Below, one piece after another: positions 10,421 through 22,001 of a stretch of DNA of 64,000 nt (position 1 is the stretch's first letter; the number at the start of each line of letters is the position of its first letter). Made by a program: the position numbers and the translations under genes. Under the pieces are notes generated by a model, which was given only the letters and a program-made list of their open reading frames with translations, searched no databases and was not told the DNA's origin. Origin of the DNA: Candidatus Nitrotoga arctica (GTDB taxonomy: Bacteria > Pseudomonadota > Gammaproteobacteria > Burkholderiales > Gallionellaceae); NCBI RefSeq assembly GCF_918378365.1, contig NZ_OU912926.1, positions 1,984,001-2,048,000 of the forward strand, written 5' to 3'.

Positions 10421-10590
10421 GAATGTCCCAGAATCACCTGAGGCATGCCGTTCGGGGCAGCGGATGGGTAGGGGGTGCACCCCTACACTGAAATTGCGCC
10501 AGAATGTCCCAGAATGTCTCAGAATCATCTAAGGCACGCCGTTCGGGGTGGCGGATGGATAAAGGGCATCCCCAAGCCGAGACTGCGCCA
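10421..10590. repeat. Imperfect direct repeat of about 80 bp, two units
   Basis: Two units each start GAATGTC(C/T)CAGAATCA and continue through GCCGTTCGGGG, GCGGATGG and GGGCATCCCC-like blocks to TGCGCCA. They are about 75-80 % alike by eye. No gene is visible in 10182-10788; the GC-rich composition of the units differs from the surrounding AT-rich repeats. Confidence 0.75.
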
Positions 10591-10788
10591 ACTCCAGGGG
10601 AAGCCTGCCAGCTAAATCAACAAAGGACAGATGACCGCCACAAAAGCGGTACAGACATCCTTTGCAGATCAATTTTACGCACTAGGGGGCTAATTGCATC
10701 CAGATCTACTGTGCGCTTGATAAGCTCACAATAATCCGGCCCTATTCAGTTAATGCGACAGAGCCCTGTTTGTGAGTGGATAGTGTGA

Positions 10789-11574
10789 TCAGGTAGTCTT
10801 GCGGCGACGAATTGCCCCAAAACTGGCCAAACCAAGACCGAGTAGCGCTAGTGTTCCTGGTTCTGGTACTGGCTTAGCCTCAGTGAAAAAGCTCTGCCCG
10901 AAAGCAGTCCCTAAACCTTGACCGGCATAGTTTACCGGACTAATTGCAGCTCCTGTGGCAGTATTAACAGTGTAAACCGTCGTGTCAGCAACGGCGTAGA
11001 GAAGATTGTCACTGCCTGTTGCAAGTCCGAAAACACCACCGACACCGAACCCACCCACGGATGATGTGTTAGAGAGATTGCTCAAATCAATCTTAATGAG
11101 TTCGTTAAAAGTGGACGCCAAATAAAAATTACCGGCGTTGAACGCTAAATCACCCCCTGAAAAAAACCCCATGTTGCCAAGGCTGGTGCCGACCCCTGTT
11201 GACGTGTTGATTGAAAAGAGCGATGAAGTGGAATTGCCGGCTCCGTAAAGCGTACCATTTGTCCCAAAAACGAGAGCATTTCCACCTGCAATTGAATGAT
11301 TTCCAATGAATGTGACCGCTGCCGTTGTTGAATTAATTGAATACAGGCTTGTGAAAGAGAGGCCGAATAAGCTGCCAGACGGGTCGAAGGCAATGTCGGT
11401 CATCTGCACACCCATATTGCCGATTAAAGTGACATTTCCCGTAGCAACATCAATGGTCGCCAGATTTCCGGCGCTATCGTCCACATACATGACAGGCCCC
11501 GCAATGGCTGTTGTTACACAGATACCCAAGGTCACTGCTAGAGCAACAGCACCAAGGTTTTTGGCTAGCTTCAA
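10789..11574 (-). CDS. PEP-CTERM sorting-domain protein
   Basis: About 261 aa with an N-terminal signal peptide (hydrophobic stretch about 8-25, cleavage near AIAG), a repetitive beta-rich body of propeller-like repeats (YSINSTTAAV, FSINTSTGVG, YTVNTATGAA) and a C-terminal PEP-CTERM tail: VPEPG, a hydrophobic helix and RRRK. Such proteins are exported and then processed by exosortase, usually in exopolysaccharide-producing bacteria. No exosortase gene lies in the window. The start is a TTG with a weak ribosome site, so the exact N-terminus is uncertain. Confidence 0.9.
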   Translation of the reverse strand: MKLAKNLGAVALAVTLGICVTTAIAGPVMYVDDSAGNLATIDVATGNVTLIGNMGVQMTDIAFDPSGSLFGLSFTSLYSINSTTAAVTFIGNHSIAGGNALVFGTNGTLYGAGNSTSSLFSINTSTGVGTSLGNMGFFSGGDLAFNAGNFYLASTFNELIKIDLSNLSNTSSVGGFGVGGVFGLATGSDNLLYAVADTTVYTVNTATGAAISPVNYAGQGLGTAFGQSFFTEAKPVPEPGTLALLGLGLASFGAIRRRKTT

Positions 11575-12144
11575 TGGAAAAACACTTTTAGAATTATTCC
11601 TGATATATCTCCAGAAGATAGGTAGAGTTTAAAATAAATCAATAAATGATGGTGAAACAAAAATTGTTACCTGGCAGGCTGTCGAATTCTGGTTTATTAT
11701 ACAGATAATATATTGATTTAATTATATAAATATATTAAAATATATGAACTGCGCATCATATGTGACCAATTTGTCACGAGCAAAGTCCGACAGGATTATA
11801 GATAATCGTTATCCGCCAAATTTTATGTAAAGCATAAATCATGCCTATATATAAAATATAACTATCTGGCTGTAATAAATAAAATAAATGTTAAATGACA
11901 TTACTCAAAATAAATTTATGAAGCCATTAGATTATATAACTGTAAAATTGGCCGACACTTTATTTCGCTTCGAATAGTCAATGTTCTCAATGTCTATGTC
12001 GCATTAGCAAAACTCTGCCCAAAAATTGGATTATGCTGTTAGCCGCTGTGAGCGGATGAATAAGGCAAGGTAGTTATGCGTGCTGACTTGGGTTGTGTAT
12101 CGAGATTTTGGATCAGCTAATTATGGCCAGTGAAAGCTGAGGGA
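11575..12144. other. AT-rich gene-free stretch
   Basis: No coding region is visible. Positions about 11695-11760 are extremely AT-rich (runs of TATATTAAAATATA type) and may hold the promoter of the PEP-CTERM gene, but no single -35/-10 pair stands out. Confidence 0.5.
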
Positions 12145-12181
12145 TAAAAAAACCGCTCTCGACATGGGCGCAGAGAGCGGT
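12145..12181 (-). terminator. Orphan intrinsic terminator
   Basis: A perfect 9-bp stem (ACCGCTCTC with GAGAGCGGT) is followed on the minus strand by seven T. No minus-strand gene lies upstream of it (12182-12900), so its gene has been lost or it ends a small RNA. Confidence 0.75.
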
Positions 12182-12283
12182 AACTGGACAAACATCAAAA
12201 TAGTTTCTCGACTTGCTATCCTGTAGGCCTTTGGATCATGATTAATTTTTCTATTGTCTACTTTAATGAGGATGGAATACAAG

Positions 12284-12517
12284 ATGGAATACATTGATTG
12301 GCTTCAGTGGCCTGCAATGATTGTTACCTTAGGCGCTTCCTGGTTTATTGCATCCCAAACGAAGCGTAAGCGTCAAGTTGGTTTTTGGGGTCTTCTTTTG
12401 AGTAATTCTCTATGGGCAATATGGGGCTGGCATGATGAAGCATTTGCTCTAGTTGCTTTGCAAATAGCTTTAGCGGGATTAAATATACGCGGCGCATCAA
12501 AAAATGACCCCCCCTAA
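12284..12517 (+). CDS. Small two-helix membrane protein
   Basis: About 77 aa from the ATG at 12284, which has GGAA 9 bases upstream; an earlier ATG in the same frame is less likely. Two hydrophobic helices (about 7-22 and 33-62) are separated by a basic turn (SQTKRKRQ), giving a predicted inner-membrane hairpin. Small proteins of this pattern are common in proteobacteria and have no known function. Neighbours give no clue. Confidence 0.65.
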   Translation: MEYIDWLQWPAMIVTLGASWFIASQTKRKRQVGFWGLLLSNSLWAIWGWHDEAFALVALQIALAGLNIRGASKNDPP

Positions 12518-12898
12518 AAATAAATCAGAAATATAATAATTATTCTGTAAGTGCTAAATGAGCGACCTCTGGATATGTCCCTAACTGACTGAGTCGGCAT
12601 TTGCTGAATGATTTTAATCACTTGCTGATTCTTTTTTCATCATGACAGGCGTGGACATCCATTTTGAGGATAGATACGTTAACCTTTCAATCTAAATGCA
12701 AAGCTACTTTCTATTTGAACAAATATCAAAGTTACAGACTATTGCGAGTCAAGTATCCATCAAAGTACACAGACCGTATGCAAGTTATTGTAGGAATTGT
12801 TTCAATCCTATGCTTAAAGATTGCAGCTTTTGGTAAACAAAATATCTGACAAGTGGGGAAAGGATGAGCGGCATGTCACCGCTGCTATGAAACGATAA

Positions 12899-13193
12899 GT
12901 ATTCGAACTTTATGGGTATTCAGGGTATGACGACCCTTCAATGCATTCCCGCGGGAAAAAGAACGTGCGAGATTGACCACCTTATCAGCAGAGAGCTTGG
13001 CGGAGCAGATGTTGTGGATAATCTTTGGCCCCAGGCATATGGCTCCAGTCCTTGGAATGCTGTCCTCAAAGACAAGCTGGAGAATCGACTTCATAAAGAG
13101 ATATGTACGAATAATATTTCTTTATCCAAAGCGCGTAACATGCTGACTAATGATTGGAGAAAAGCTTATATTAAATACTATGGTTCGCCCTGA
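12899..13193 (+). pseudogene. Exported HNH endonuclease, 5'-truncated and frameshifted
   Basis: The frame starting at 12912 contains an HNH-type core (CEIDHLISRELGGADVVDNLWPQ) followed by KDKLENRLHKEICTNNISLSKA and a NDWRKAYIKYY ending, typical of small exported HNH proteins. The segment that normally precedes the core (VFELYGYSGYDDPS, from 12899) lies in a different frame, and no signal peptide or start remains upstream. I therefore read it as a remnant and not a functional nuclease. Confidence 0.72.
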
Positions 13194-13324
13194 GCGGATT
13201 GGTGTAGATGGGTTTATACTTGAAGGGAACGCATGAATATCTTCTCCAAAAACCAATCGGGATAAATGACAGGATTTGTCAGATTTAAAATAAGACTACG
13301 GGGTAAGTTGACCGTTTTGTATGA

Positions 13325-13486
13325 ATAGGGGGGCCAGGGGCATATTTTGTAATGGCAGTATGCCGTTGAAAAATTAACTTAGTGGGAAACCGGTTGGTAC
13401 GTAAAAAATCTAAACCAAATTTAATCTGACAGATACCCTTGAAATTCGGTAACTGTCAGATCAGGACTGAATTAGTACAAATTAAG
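13325..13486. repeat. Intergenic palindromic repeat, copy 1
   Basis: Contains TTTGTAATGGCAG, GCCGTTG, TGGGAAAC, AAAAAATCTAA and then an ATCTGACAG/CTGTCAGAT inverted repeat, ending TAGTACAAATTA. It lies between the convergent genes ending at 13193 (+) and 13492 (-). Related copies are at 24085-24165 and 27700-27842, also between convergent genes. Confidence 0.8.
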
Positions 13487-13491
13487 TCACC

Positions 13492-14478
13492 TTACATTTT
13501 GCATGGATCGGACAAACTTTTTACCGATTCCACGTGTCGTGCAGAGCCGCCCAATTTCTTGTACATTTTAAAATTATCTTTATTTAGGTTATTCGCTCCA
13601 ACAATTATTTTCCCCATCCGATATATCACCTGCTTATCAATATACCCTGAGATTTTCTCACCTTCTTTTTGTCGATGTATCTCTTTCAAGGCATCATTCG
13701 CCATTCCTCGATTATGTTCAATGATTGTCGATATTTCGTAAAGCCTATATGTAATTTTATTCCGGCAAACCTCTAATTTATTAGTTCGCTCTTCGTTTTC
13801 TCTCATCTCAGCAAGTTCCATTGCTTCTCTTTCAGCCTCAGCTTTTTCTTCTGATTGCTGTTTTACCCGTGCCCTCTCATTTTCTTGATCTTGTTTTAGT
13901 ATATTCGCCGCTTGCGCCATTGCAACCATATGTTGCTTTGCTAGAAGAATCATTGGTGCAGCTTCAATAAGAGCATTGAGTAATTCAGTTTGCTTAATAG
14001 AATATTTATTCCGGTTTTCACACTTCCCATTGCCATAGTTAAGATTGCCCGGGTGCTTAATATAAGTCATCGCAGATTGTAAATCTTCGCTAGCTCTCGC
14101 TTTCATTTCTTCATTTTTTGGAAATAGATATTTTAGTGTGCTTTTGAAAATAATTCCGCCGTAATTGTTCTCCATTCGAATGTAATACTCTTCGCATTTT
14201 CCAAAATTTCCTTCATCAAAGGCTACAAATCTAGGATCGTTGATCCAGTTTTCTCCCAAAATGCTGTCGTAATTTTGTATATATATTCCATTGTCATCAA
14301 TCGATTCGGGCAGTTTTGCAATGATGTCTTGGATTGAGTATGGCTGCACAATCTCCGCACTCAATGGAGTTGGTGGAGACTTATAATTCAGAATGTTATC
14401 AATATCCGCCGCGTACGTAATGAATGGGGCCAGCAAAAAAAAGCAGACCAAAGGTGCGGTTAAAATTACAATTTTCAT
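13492..14478 (-). CDS. Exported coiled-coil protein, unknown function
   Basis: A 328-aa protein with a clear signal peptide (MKIVILTAPLVCFFLLAPF, cleavage near TYAA) and a good ribosome site (AAGGAATATTAATG). The middle is a long charged coiled coil (about 196-235, rich in Glu, Arg, Gln). Four Cys residues (KCEEYY, KCENRN, VCRNK, PCKM) could pair in the periplasm. I do not recognise a family. It reads through without frameshift, unlike most of its neighbours. Confidence 0.75.
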   Translation of the reverse strand: MKIVILTAPLVCFFLLAPFITYAADIDNILNYKSPPTPLSAEIVQPYSIQDIIAKLPESIDDNGIYIQNYDSILGENWINDPRFVAFDEGNFGKCEEYYIRMENNYGGIIFKSTLKYLFPKNEEMKARASEDLQSAMTYIKHPGNLNYGNGKCENRNKYSIKQTELLNALIEAAPMILLAKQHMVAMAQAANILKQDQENERARVKQQSEEKAEAEREAMELAEMRENEERTNKLEVCRNKITYRLYEISTIIEHNRGMANDALKEIHRQKEGEKISGYIDKQVIYRMGKIIVGANNLNKDNFKMYKKLGGSARHVESVKSLSDPCKM

Positions 14479-14956
14479 TAATATTCCTTAAGATCGCTTC
14501 ATTTTAAGGTTGCAAAGAATGCAAAATCAATCCTAAAGAGATCGTCTATTCCATCACCACCGATCGCTCATTTAAAGCTTGCAAAACTGGATGCGGCCAT
14601 GTAACGACTCAAGCAAGAGTTAATATACCTTCCTTAATTAATCGAATTGGTTGATCTTAAGTATTCGCACAATTCTTTCCTAAAAATTGTCTTAGAGTAG
14701 GTATGACGAAATCTGAGTTCTAGATGGCTCCTTTACCTCATTTCAAGTAGCACGAGACTGCAAATACATTAACTTCGCAATCTAACAGAAAACTCCTGCG
14801 CTTTTGGAACAAAAATATCAATGCCATATATATTTGGTAATTGGCTAAGTGTTTTACGCTAACCAGTGACAGTCTTTTCTGCGCCAAATTCCACTAACGA
14901 CTTGACTTTGTACAAGCATGTACTATGGCGACCGAGCATCCCGCCTAAGCCAAACC
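14479..14956. other. Gene-free stretch
   Basis: No reading frame, RNA or repeat that I recognise; it separates the coiled-coil gene from repeat R5. Confidence 0.45.
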
Positions 14957-15170
14957 TCAACTAAAAATCACATTTGCCGATAAAGTAATCAATGTGATTT
15001 ATTGATGTGATCGTCAAAGTGATCCTCAAATGATATCCAACAAGATATCTAACAAGTTATCGAATGGTGACTGGAAAACTCTAAACTGCTGCATCTACAC
15101 AGGCCAATGATTCAGACCATAAAAAAGCCATACATCCCTGCAAGGCTCCATATCTGAGTCGCTGATGCTT
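14957..15170 (-). repeat. tRNA-Asn-tail repeat, copy R5 (tRNA part lost)
   Basis: Carries the shared block from CCTCAACTAAAAATCA to the terminator hairpin (AAAAAAGCCATACATCCCTGC), but where the tRNA tail should begin the sequence switches to GAGTCGCTGATGC. The same switch occurs in R7 at 33887, so these two copies share one history. Confidence 0.75.
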
Positions 15171-15273
15171 TCTTATGCTATCGATTAATTGGGGGTATTC
15201 AATGAGAAAACCAACATGAAGAAAGCGCATTCGATTTAAAGATGCAAATTTGGACAAATAATTAGGGTGAGCT

Positions 15274-15329
15274 ATGAAAAAAATAATGATGCTCTGATCA
15301 TTGGCGGTATTGCATGGACTGGTTACACG
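15274..15329 (+). pseudogene. 5' fragment of excalibur-domain gene
   Basis: Start codon and first 56 bases match the excalibur gene at 33982 (MKKIMI, then frameshifted GGIAWTGYT), and the upstream 100 bases match as well. The fragment ends abruptly where the helicase remnant begins, marking a recombination junction. Confidence 0.8.
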
Positions 15330-16371
15330 GATACAGGGCGGAGCATTTGGCTCAAGTATGCACCAAGCCAATTCTAATTCTTTGCTACAACAATACACTT
15401 GCTTCGAAGTTGCGTGACGTGATGTCTACCAACGGACTGGACGCAAAAGTGTTGGTACAAACATTTCATTCATGGTGTAGCTCGCAATTGCGTGCCTACA
15501 ACGTAAGTTTCCCAAAGCATCACGGCAATGACAATGATTTCTTCAGCGGTATGGTAAATACACTTATCCGGGCAGTCGATAATAAACAAGTTCCCTCAGG
15601 TCAATATGATGCTGTGCTAATTGACGAGGGACACGACTTCCGCCCGGAGTGGCTTAAGTTGGTCGTACAGATGGTAGACCCCCAAAGCAACTCATTGTTA
15701 GTGCTATACGATGATGCACAATCTATAACGAACATACCAAGAAGCAGAAATTCAGCTTTAAGAGTCTTGGGATTCAGGCGCAAGGCCGAACGACAATTCT
15801 AAAAATAAATTACCGAAATACAAAGGAGATTTTGAACGTTGCGGCTTCGTTTGCCAAAGAATTGCTATCCCCTGTTGATGCAGATGAAGACGGGATGCCA
15901 ATTGTGCAGCCAACGAGTGCTGGACGACATGGCATATCTCCTACCCTTGTAAATTTACCATCACTAGATGAAGAATCTATGTGGATCATCAGCCAACTTA
16001 AAGAAGAAAATCGCACCGGTACTCCCTGGAAAGATATGGCCATCTTGTATCGCAGTTATTATCCAGTTGGACAGACATTCGAAAGAAAACTTAAAGCTGC
16101 TGGGATTCCAGTGAGTAGCAAGAAAGAAGTGAGGTTCACTGATGACCAAGATACAGTTAAGCTGATCACAATACACTCATCGAAAGGCCTAGAGTTTCCT
16201 ATCGTTTTTATCCCTGACATAGGATTGATGCCAGACGAAAATTGCGTATCTGAAGAAGAGGTGCGTTTGCTTTATGTCGCAATGACTCGAGCAACGTCCA
16301 GATTGATGATGACTAGCCATCGAAATTCATCATTTACGCAGAAACTCCAGTTGGCAATCGGCGGAAAGTGA
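15330..16371 (+). pseudogene. UvrD-like SF1 helicase, 5'-truncated and frameshifted
   Basis: The reading begins inside a helicase at YRAEHLAQ, right after where the Walker A motif would be. It keeps motif Ia-type TFHSWC, motif II as DAVLIDEGHDF, motif III-like VLYDDAQS, motif IV-type ILKINYRNT, motif V (ITIHSSKGLEFPIVFIP) and motif VI (RLLYVAMTRATSRL). A frameshift near 15735 splits the gene. Proteins like this act in DNA repair or as helicases of defence systems; the next gene is another helicase-nuclease. Without Walker A the remnant cannot be active. Confidence 0.85.
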
Positions 16372-16796
16372 TAGCCAACGCTGATCCACAATGCTATTTT
16401 TCTTCGCCGAGTTGGTTGGAGTTTCCCTCTTCTTTCTTATAAGTATCGTGGATTCAGCCTTATTTCCAAGACAATTATCATGTCGGACCACCTAGCCTTA
16501 AGTCGCAGATAGAATTCATGGGTCAATAGACGTGCTTCTATAAAGCCACTATTCGATATGCTGGAGCGCCATAAGAATTTCTCGAGCAACCAAGGCAATC
16601 CTTATGTAGGGCTTAGCAGGGTGACCACGGTGTACATTATTTTTTCGCGATAGTCTGTTCTAATATTCTTATTTGTAGATCCATTTGTTGTTGCATTGCT
16701 TATCAAAGAACTCTGTAATAATATCAAAAACTTATAGGTCGGCATTCCACTTGCGATATACGCACAATGGATCGGAGTTAGCACACAGGAGGAAAT
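16372..16796. other. Gene-free stretch before the DUF4011 gene
   Basis: No gene is seen. It separates two helicase remnants that run in the same direction and must hold the former promoter of the second. A strong AGGAGG ribosome site is at its end. Confidence 0.5.
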
Positions 16797-18394
16797 ATGA
16801 GCGGCACTATCCATTCAATCACCATCCACGCCAGCTTTCCAGGGAAAGTCAATTTTGCAGCGCACCAGAATGCGGTTCCTATTGTCAGGGATCTTGGAAT
16901 TGAAAATAGCTCCGAGGAGCAGTACCAAAATCTCCGTTTGACTATCAGCGCTCATCCCGCCTTTCTTAGGGAGAGGGTTTGGATTTTAGACCGCCTGGAA
17001 TCCAAAACCTCATTGCATATTAAGGACTCTCTCATTGATTATGATGCGAACATGCTGTTCGGACTCAATGAAGCTATCAATGCTGATATTCGCCTCACGC
17101 TAACCACTGATCATGGCGAGATTTTATCGTCACATCAGGAGCGGGTGCGTGTGCTCTCCCGTAATGAATGGGGGGCTCGCATTTCCTTCCCGAACTTTTG
17201 GCAGCTTTTGTTCAGCCAAATGATCCCACCGTGGAAGCTATTCAAAAGCAAGCAGCCGAGCTTCTTCGTAAAAGAGATCTGACACTGGATGGGTACGGCT
17301 CCGGCCAAAGCGAAAACGTGTGGTCCATGTTGTCCGCCATATGGAGCGCTGTGGCTGGGCTTAAGCTAGATTATGCCCTCCCGCCTGCAAGCTTCGAAGA
17401 AAATGGGCAAAAAGTACGCACACCTTCTCAGATAATTACTAGCGGCCTTGCTACCTGTCTGGATAGCACGTTGCTTTTTGCGTCGGTTATTGAGGCGGTT
17501 AGGTTGCATCCTGTGGCTATTCTGACCAAAGGACATGCATTCGTAGGTGCCTGGATAACCCCAATTGAGTTCAAGTCCGCCATCGTAGAAGATGTGGTTG
17601 CCGTGCGTAAAGCCGTGTCTCTAGACCAGTTGGTGATATTCGAGACCACGCTTGCCGTAACGCATCCGCCAGCCAGTTTTGGTCAGGCTATCCAGCAGGC
17701 GAAAAAAGCTATATCCGAAGAGCAAGAAGATGCTTTCACCATGGCGATCGATTTCAAGCGCGCCCGCATACAGGGCATCTTTCCAATGCCTACCACTGAA
17801 CTCATGAAGCAGGAAATCGCCTCCAATGATGACATGGGTATTATCCTGGAAATGGAAGAACCGCCAGCCCTCCCTCGTTTCGACATTGAACAGGAAGTAG
17901 TTGTGGAAACGCCGCAGACCAGGCTTAACCGGTGGCAACGTAAACTGCTGGATCTTTCCCTACGGAATAAGCTACTTAATTTTAAGCCGTCCAAGAAGGC
18001 CATTGTGGTGTTATGCAAAAAGCCCGGTAAGCTCGAAGACATTCTTGCTGACGGCAAGGAGATAAAGCTCTTGCCTCTGCCTGATATTTCGGGTGGTGAG
18101 GGGGGCCGCGATGAGGTAGCCCATATGCGAATGCATGGTACCAGCCTCACGGATGAGTTTGTAAATGAGGCACTCGAGCACTCAAACACTGTTTATGCGC
18201 TCTTAAGCAAGACGGTATTAGATTCCTCCCTGATTGAGATTTTTAGACAAGCAAAACTGGATATCGAAGAAGGCGGCGCAAATACTCTATTTCTTGCGAT
18301 TGGCTTTTTAGCTTGGAAGAAGGATATGAAGGATCCTAAGCGCTATAAAGCTCCTCTCGTCTTGATACCAGTGACCCTTTTACGCCCAGGCATT
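16797..18394 (+). pseudogene. DUF4011 helicase-nuclease, N-terminal part
   Basis: Starts at an ATG preceded by a perfect AGGAGG. The order of regions is: an N-terminal beta-rich domain (MSGTIHSITIHASFPGKVNF), a transglutaminase-like domain (ENVWSMLSAIWSAV, TCLDSTLLFASVIEAV, GHAFVGAW with Cys and His), then the DUF4011 region (RLNRWQRKLLDLSLRNKLLN). A frameshift near 17170 (NEWGG/SHFLPELL) already breaks it. The gene stops at the IS3 element, and the SF1 helicase motor expected next is missing. Large proteins of this type are found in defence islands; assigning a named system is not possible from this remnant. Confidence 0.85.
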
Positions 18395-18445
18395 TGTAGT
18401 GGTCTAATGAAAACGGACACCTCGATAGGATTATTATTCACCTAG

Positions 18446-19630
<1,185 letters not shown>

Positions 19631-19638
19631 CCACTACA

Positions 19639-20621
19639 CTTTTGTTGAAGTGAAAAACGGTGTTTATGATAAGGGGAATACACGGACAAACAAGGCCGAA
19701 GCTACTATGATTACCAAGGAGATCTTAGCTAGGCTTAATCTATGGAAGATGTTGCCAAAGAAGGAGCGACCTTCCATCGGTGTGGTGACGTTCAATTCTG
19801 AGCAGCAATCTTTAATCGAAAACATGGTGGAAACTGAGGTACGCAAGTATCCAGACCTTGTCTGGTTTTTCTCAGACACCTGCCTTGAACCTGTGCTTGT
19901 CAAGAATATCGAAAATATTCAGGGCGACGAGCGTGATGTCATGCTGTTTTCTATAACCTATGGTCCTGATGCAACAGGAAAAGTCAGCGTTAATTTTGGC
20001 CCTATGAACCGCGATGGCGGTGAGCGGCGACTTAATGTAGCGGTAACACGCGCGAGGCGGGAAATGATTGTCTATTCCACCCTTCAACCCGAGAAGATTG
20101 ACCTAACAAGAACTCAGTCTATAGGGGTGCGCGACCTCAAGCATTTTCTGGAATTTGCAAAAGGCGGCGCAGGAGCGTTGGCCTCCGCAAATCAGGGTTC
20201 CGTTGGCGGTTATGACTCCCTGTTTGAAGTAGCTGTATCGAACGCGCTCAGCAATAAGCACTGGCGGGTAATTCCTCAGATCGGCGTTTCTTCTTACCGC
20301 ATAGACCTGGGTATTGTCCATCCAGACAAGCCGGGGGAATTCCTGTGTGGAATCGAATGTGATGGTGCCACCTACCACCGCGGTGCCACAGCGCGCGATC
20401 GCGATAAATTGCGAGAACAGATTTTATGTGGTCTTGGATGGAATATTCAGAGGGTATGGTCAACTGACTGGTGGATTGATGCAAAAGGCGCTACTGATAA
20501 ATTGCATAATTCGCTTAATAAGCTACTGGAAGTGGATAGAAAAAAATATCAGGATGCACAGGAACTTGAGGTCATAAATGCTAGGCCGCTTCAAGATTCA
20601 ACCACAACAATTGTTATTTAG
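19639..20621 (+). pseudogene. DUF4011 helicase-nuclease, C-terminal part
   Basis: Continues the gene cut by the IS3 element. It contains SF1 helicase motif V/VI region (IENIQGDERDVMLFSITYG, RRLNVAVTRARREMIVYST) and then a small restriction-endonuclease-like domain (SYRIDLGIVHPDKPGEFLCGIECDG with the Asp...Glu-x-Asp pattern, ending QRVWSTDWW). The region between DUF4011 and motif V, including Walker A and B, is absent from the window, so hundreds of codons have been deleted. Confidence 0.87.
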
Positions 20622-21142
20622 TCGCGGACATAGCAAGTCAACATTGAGCAAGAGCCTTGCTATAATCACTATCTTTTAACGCTCCGATTTAAGTTAATGT
20701 TCTCAACCCGATCAATGAACCGAGGCAAACGGGAGCCGCCAACCTGGATATACCTTGTACAGCGCCATTTTTAACGATACCAGCACTACGTTCACGTAAG
20801 CCGAGCTTATCGGCCTCAGTATGAAGTTTAAGTGATGAAGTGGTGTGACGCTATGCGACGGGGGTGACATTCTTGGATTACAGCATGAACTGGGAAAGTT
20901 GATGATGGTCTACGAAATATGAGAATGTTTTGATCGGCGCGTTTAAATAAAGCTCGTTCAGTTGAAATATTCCCGTGAGTTTCTTCTGGGAAGCCACTTC
21001 GTCAGTCTACTACCACCCACGGCTATTGGATCCGCAGCAGGTCGTTGAAAGATGCTTCGCAATAGAAAAGAAGTGCCAGCGCTTATGACCGTTTCTAAGT
21101 GCCTGTTCTGATCAATACTCGCTGCCAAAAGAAATTTTAAGT
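20622..21142. other. Gene-free stretch
   Basis: About 520 bases with no credible gene, repeat or RNA that I can identify, between the helicase remnant and the convergent CAP gene. Confidence 0.5.
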
Positions 21143-21673
21143 TTAATAGGGTTTCCTACCTATCCAATTTCCTGCCGGTTGGTACTGGCATACCCACACT
21201 TGTTCCTGACTGTCTTCGCACACTGCCATCCCACATCCAACTGTCGTGGTGCTGCGCCAGACTACCTGAGTGTAATGTCCACACATTTTTCCTGGTTTGC
21301 AGCGATTTTTGGCGTAGTCGAAATCCACCTTCTCGCTAGTCCAGCTATTCACCACTTTTTCCGGCGATACCTTTTGAAAATCCTTGCTGCCGTCAGAGGA
21401 CTTTCTCGCGCTGGCCCAAAATAGGTTTTCACCGTAATTACCATCTGGTTTGCTATGTTGCATCCGGCAGTGATTGTTATGCTTCAAATTATCTGCCCAA
21501 GCTTGCGCTGTCATTGCTAACGTTGGCGAGTAACTAAGCTTTTCAGTTACCCCCACTTTTGCACGCCACTTGTTGTGCACAGTGATAATAGTTGCGGCAT
21601 CTATCTCTCCTGAGCATGCGGGAAATGCTGTCAGCACAGTGACAGAGAATATGCTGAACAACATGAATTTCAA
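21143..21673 (-). CDS. Exported CAP-domain (SCP/PR-1-like) protein
   Basis: A 176-aa protein with a signal peptide (MKFMLFSIFSVTVLTAFPA, ending near CSG, possibly a lipoprotein) followed by one CAP domain: HNKWRAKVGV, YSPTLAMTAQAWADNL, GENLFWAS, the signature GHYTQVVWRSTTTVGCG and the ending VWVCQYQPAGNW. The conserved His (CGHYTQ), Glu (YGEN) and disulfide cysteines are present. CAP proteins are secreted; substrates in bacteria are mostly unknown. The length is normal for a single-domain member. Confidence 0.93.
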   Translation of the reverse strand: MKFMLFSIFSVTVLTAFPACSGEIDAATIITVHNKWRAKVGVTEKLSYSPTLAMTAQAWADNLKHNNHCRMQHSKPDGNYGENLFWASARKSSDGSKDFQKVSPEKVVNSWTSEKVDFDYAKNRCKPGKMCGHYTQVVWRSTTTVGCGMAVCEDSQEQVWVCQYQPAGNWIGRKPY

Positions 21674-21806
21674 CGATCAGTCCTCCGTATGTAGAGTTTT
21701 GTTACCACGCAGAGTCACCCTTCATGATCTAACTGTGCTCCGCAAGGAGTGTGGCTCCATACCTAATGAACCTCCGATTTTTGCCAGAGCCCACCTAATT
21801 ATTTCT

Positions 21807-22001
21807 TCAAGCTGCCCATACACCGCAATATATATAAAAAACTTTTCCGTTGTTAAATTGACTGCGACTTTTATCAACTGGTTTGCTGGAAAATTTCTTA
21901 TTTTCATCATCAAACTCTATGTCTGCTAGTTTTCCCCAATCACTAGGGACAAAATTTCGCAACAAAAAACCATCACCTTTGTACGATAGTTCAATTAGCA
22001 T
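21807..22001 (-). CDS. Small protein, unknown function
   Basis: A 64-aa protein with a strong AAAGGAGAATGCATA ribosome site before its ATG, which is the main reason to accept it. It is charged (WGKLADIEFDDENKKF) with no signal peptide or membrane helix. An overlapping frame continues with a hydrophobic segment (FFIYIAVYGQLEEIIRWAL), so the gene could be a frameshifted remnant of a longer one. Not recognised. Confidence 0.5.
   Translation of the reverse strand: MLIELSYKGDGFLLRNFVPSDWGKLADIEFDDENKKFSSKPVDKSRSQFNNGKVFYIYCGVWAA

Noticed and set aside
12664-12849. 61-codon frame as a gene
   Set aside because: No ribosome site and no sign of conservation; composition like the surrounding intergenic DNA.
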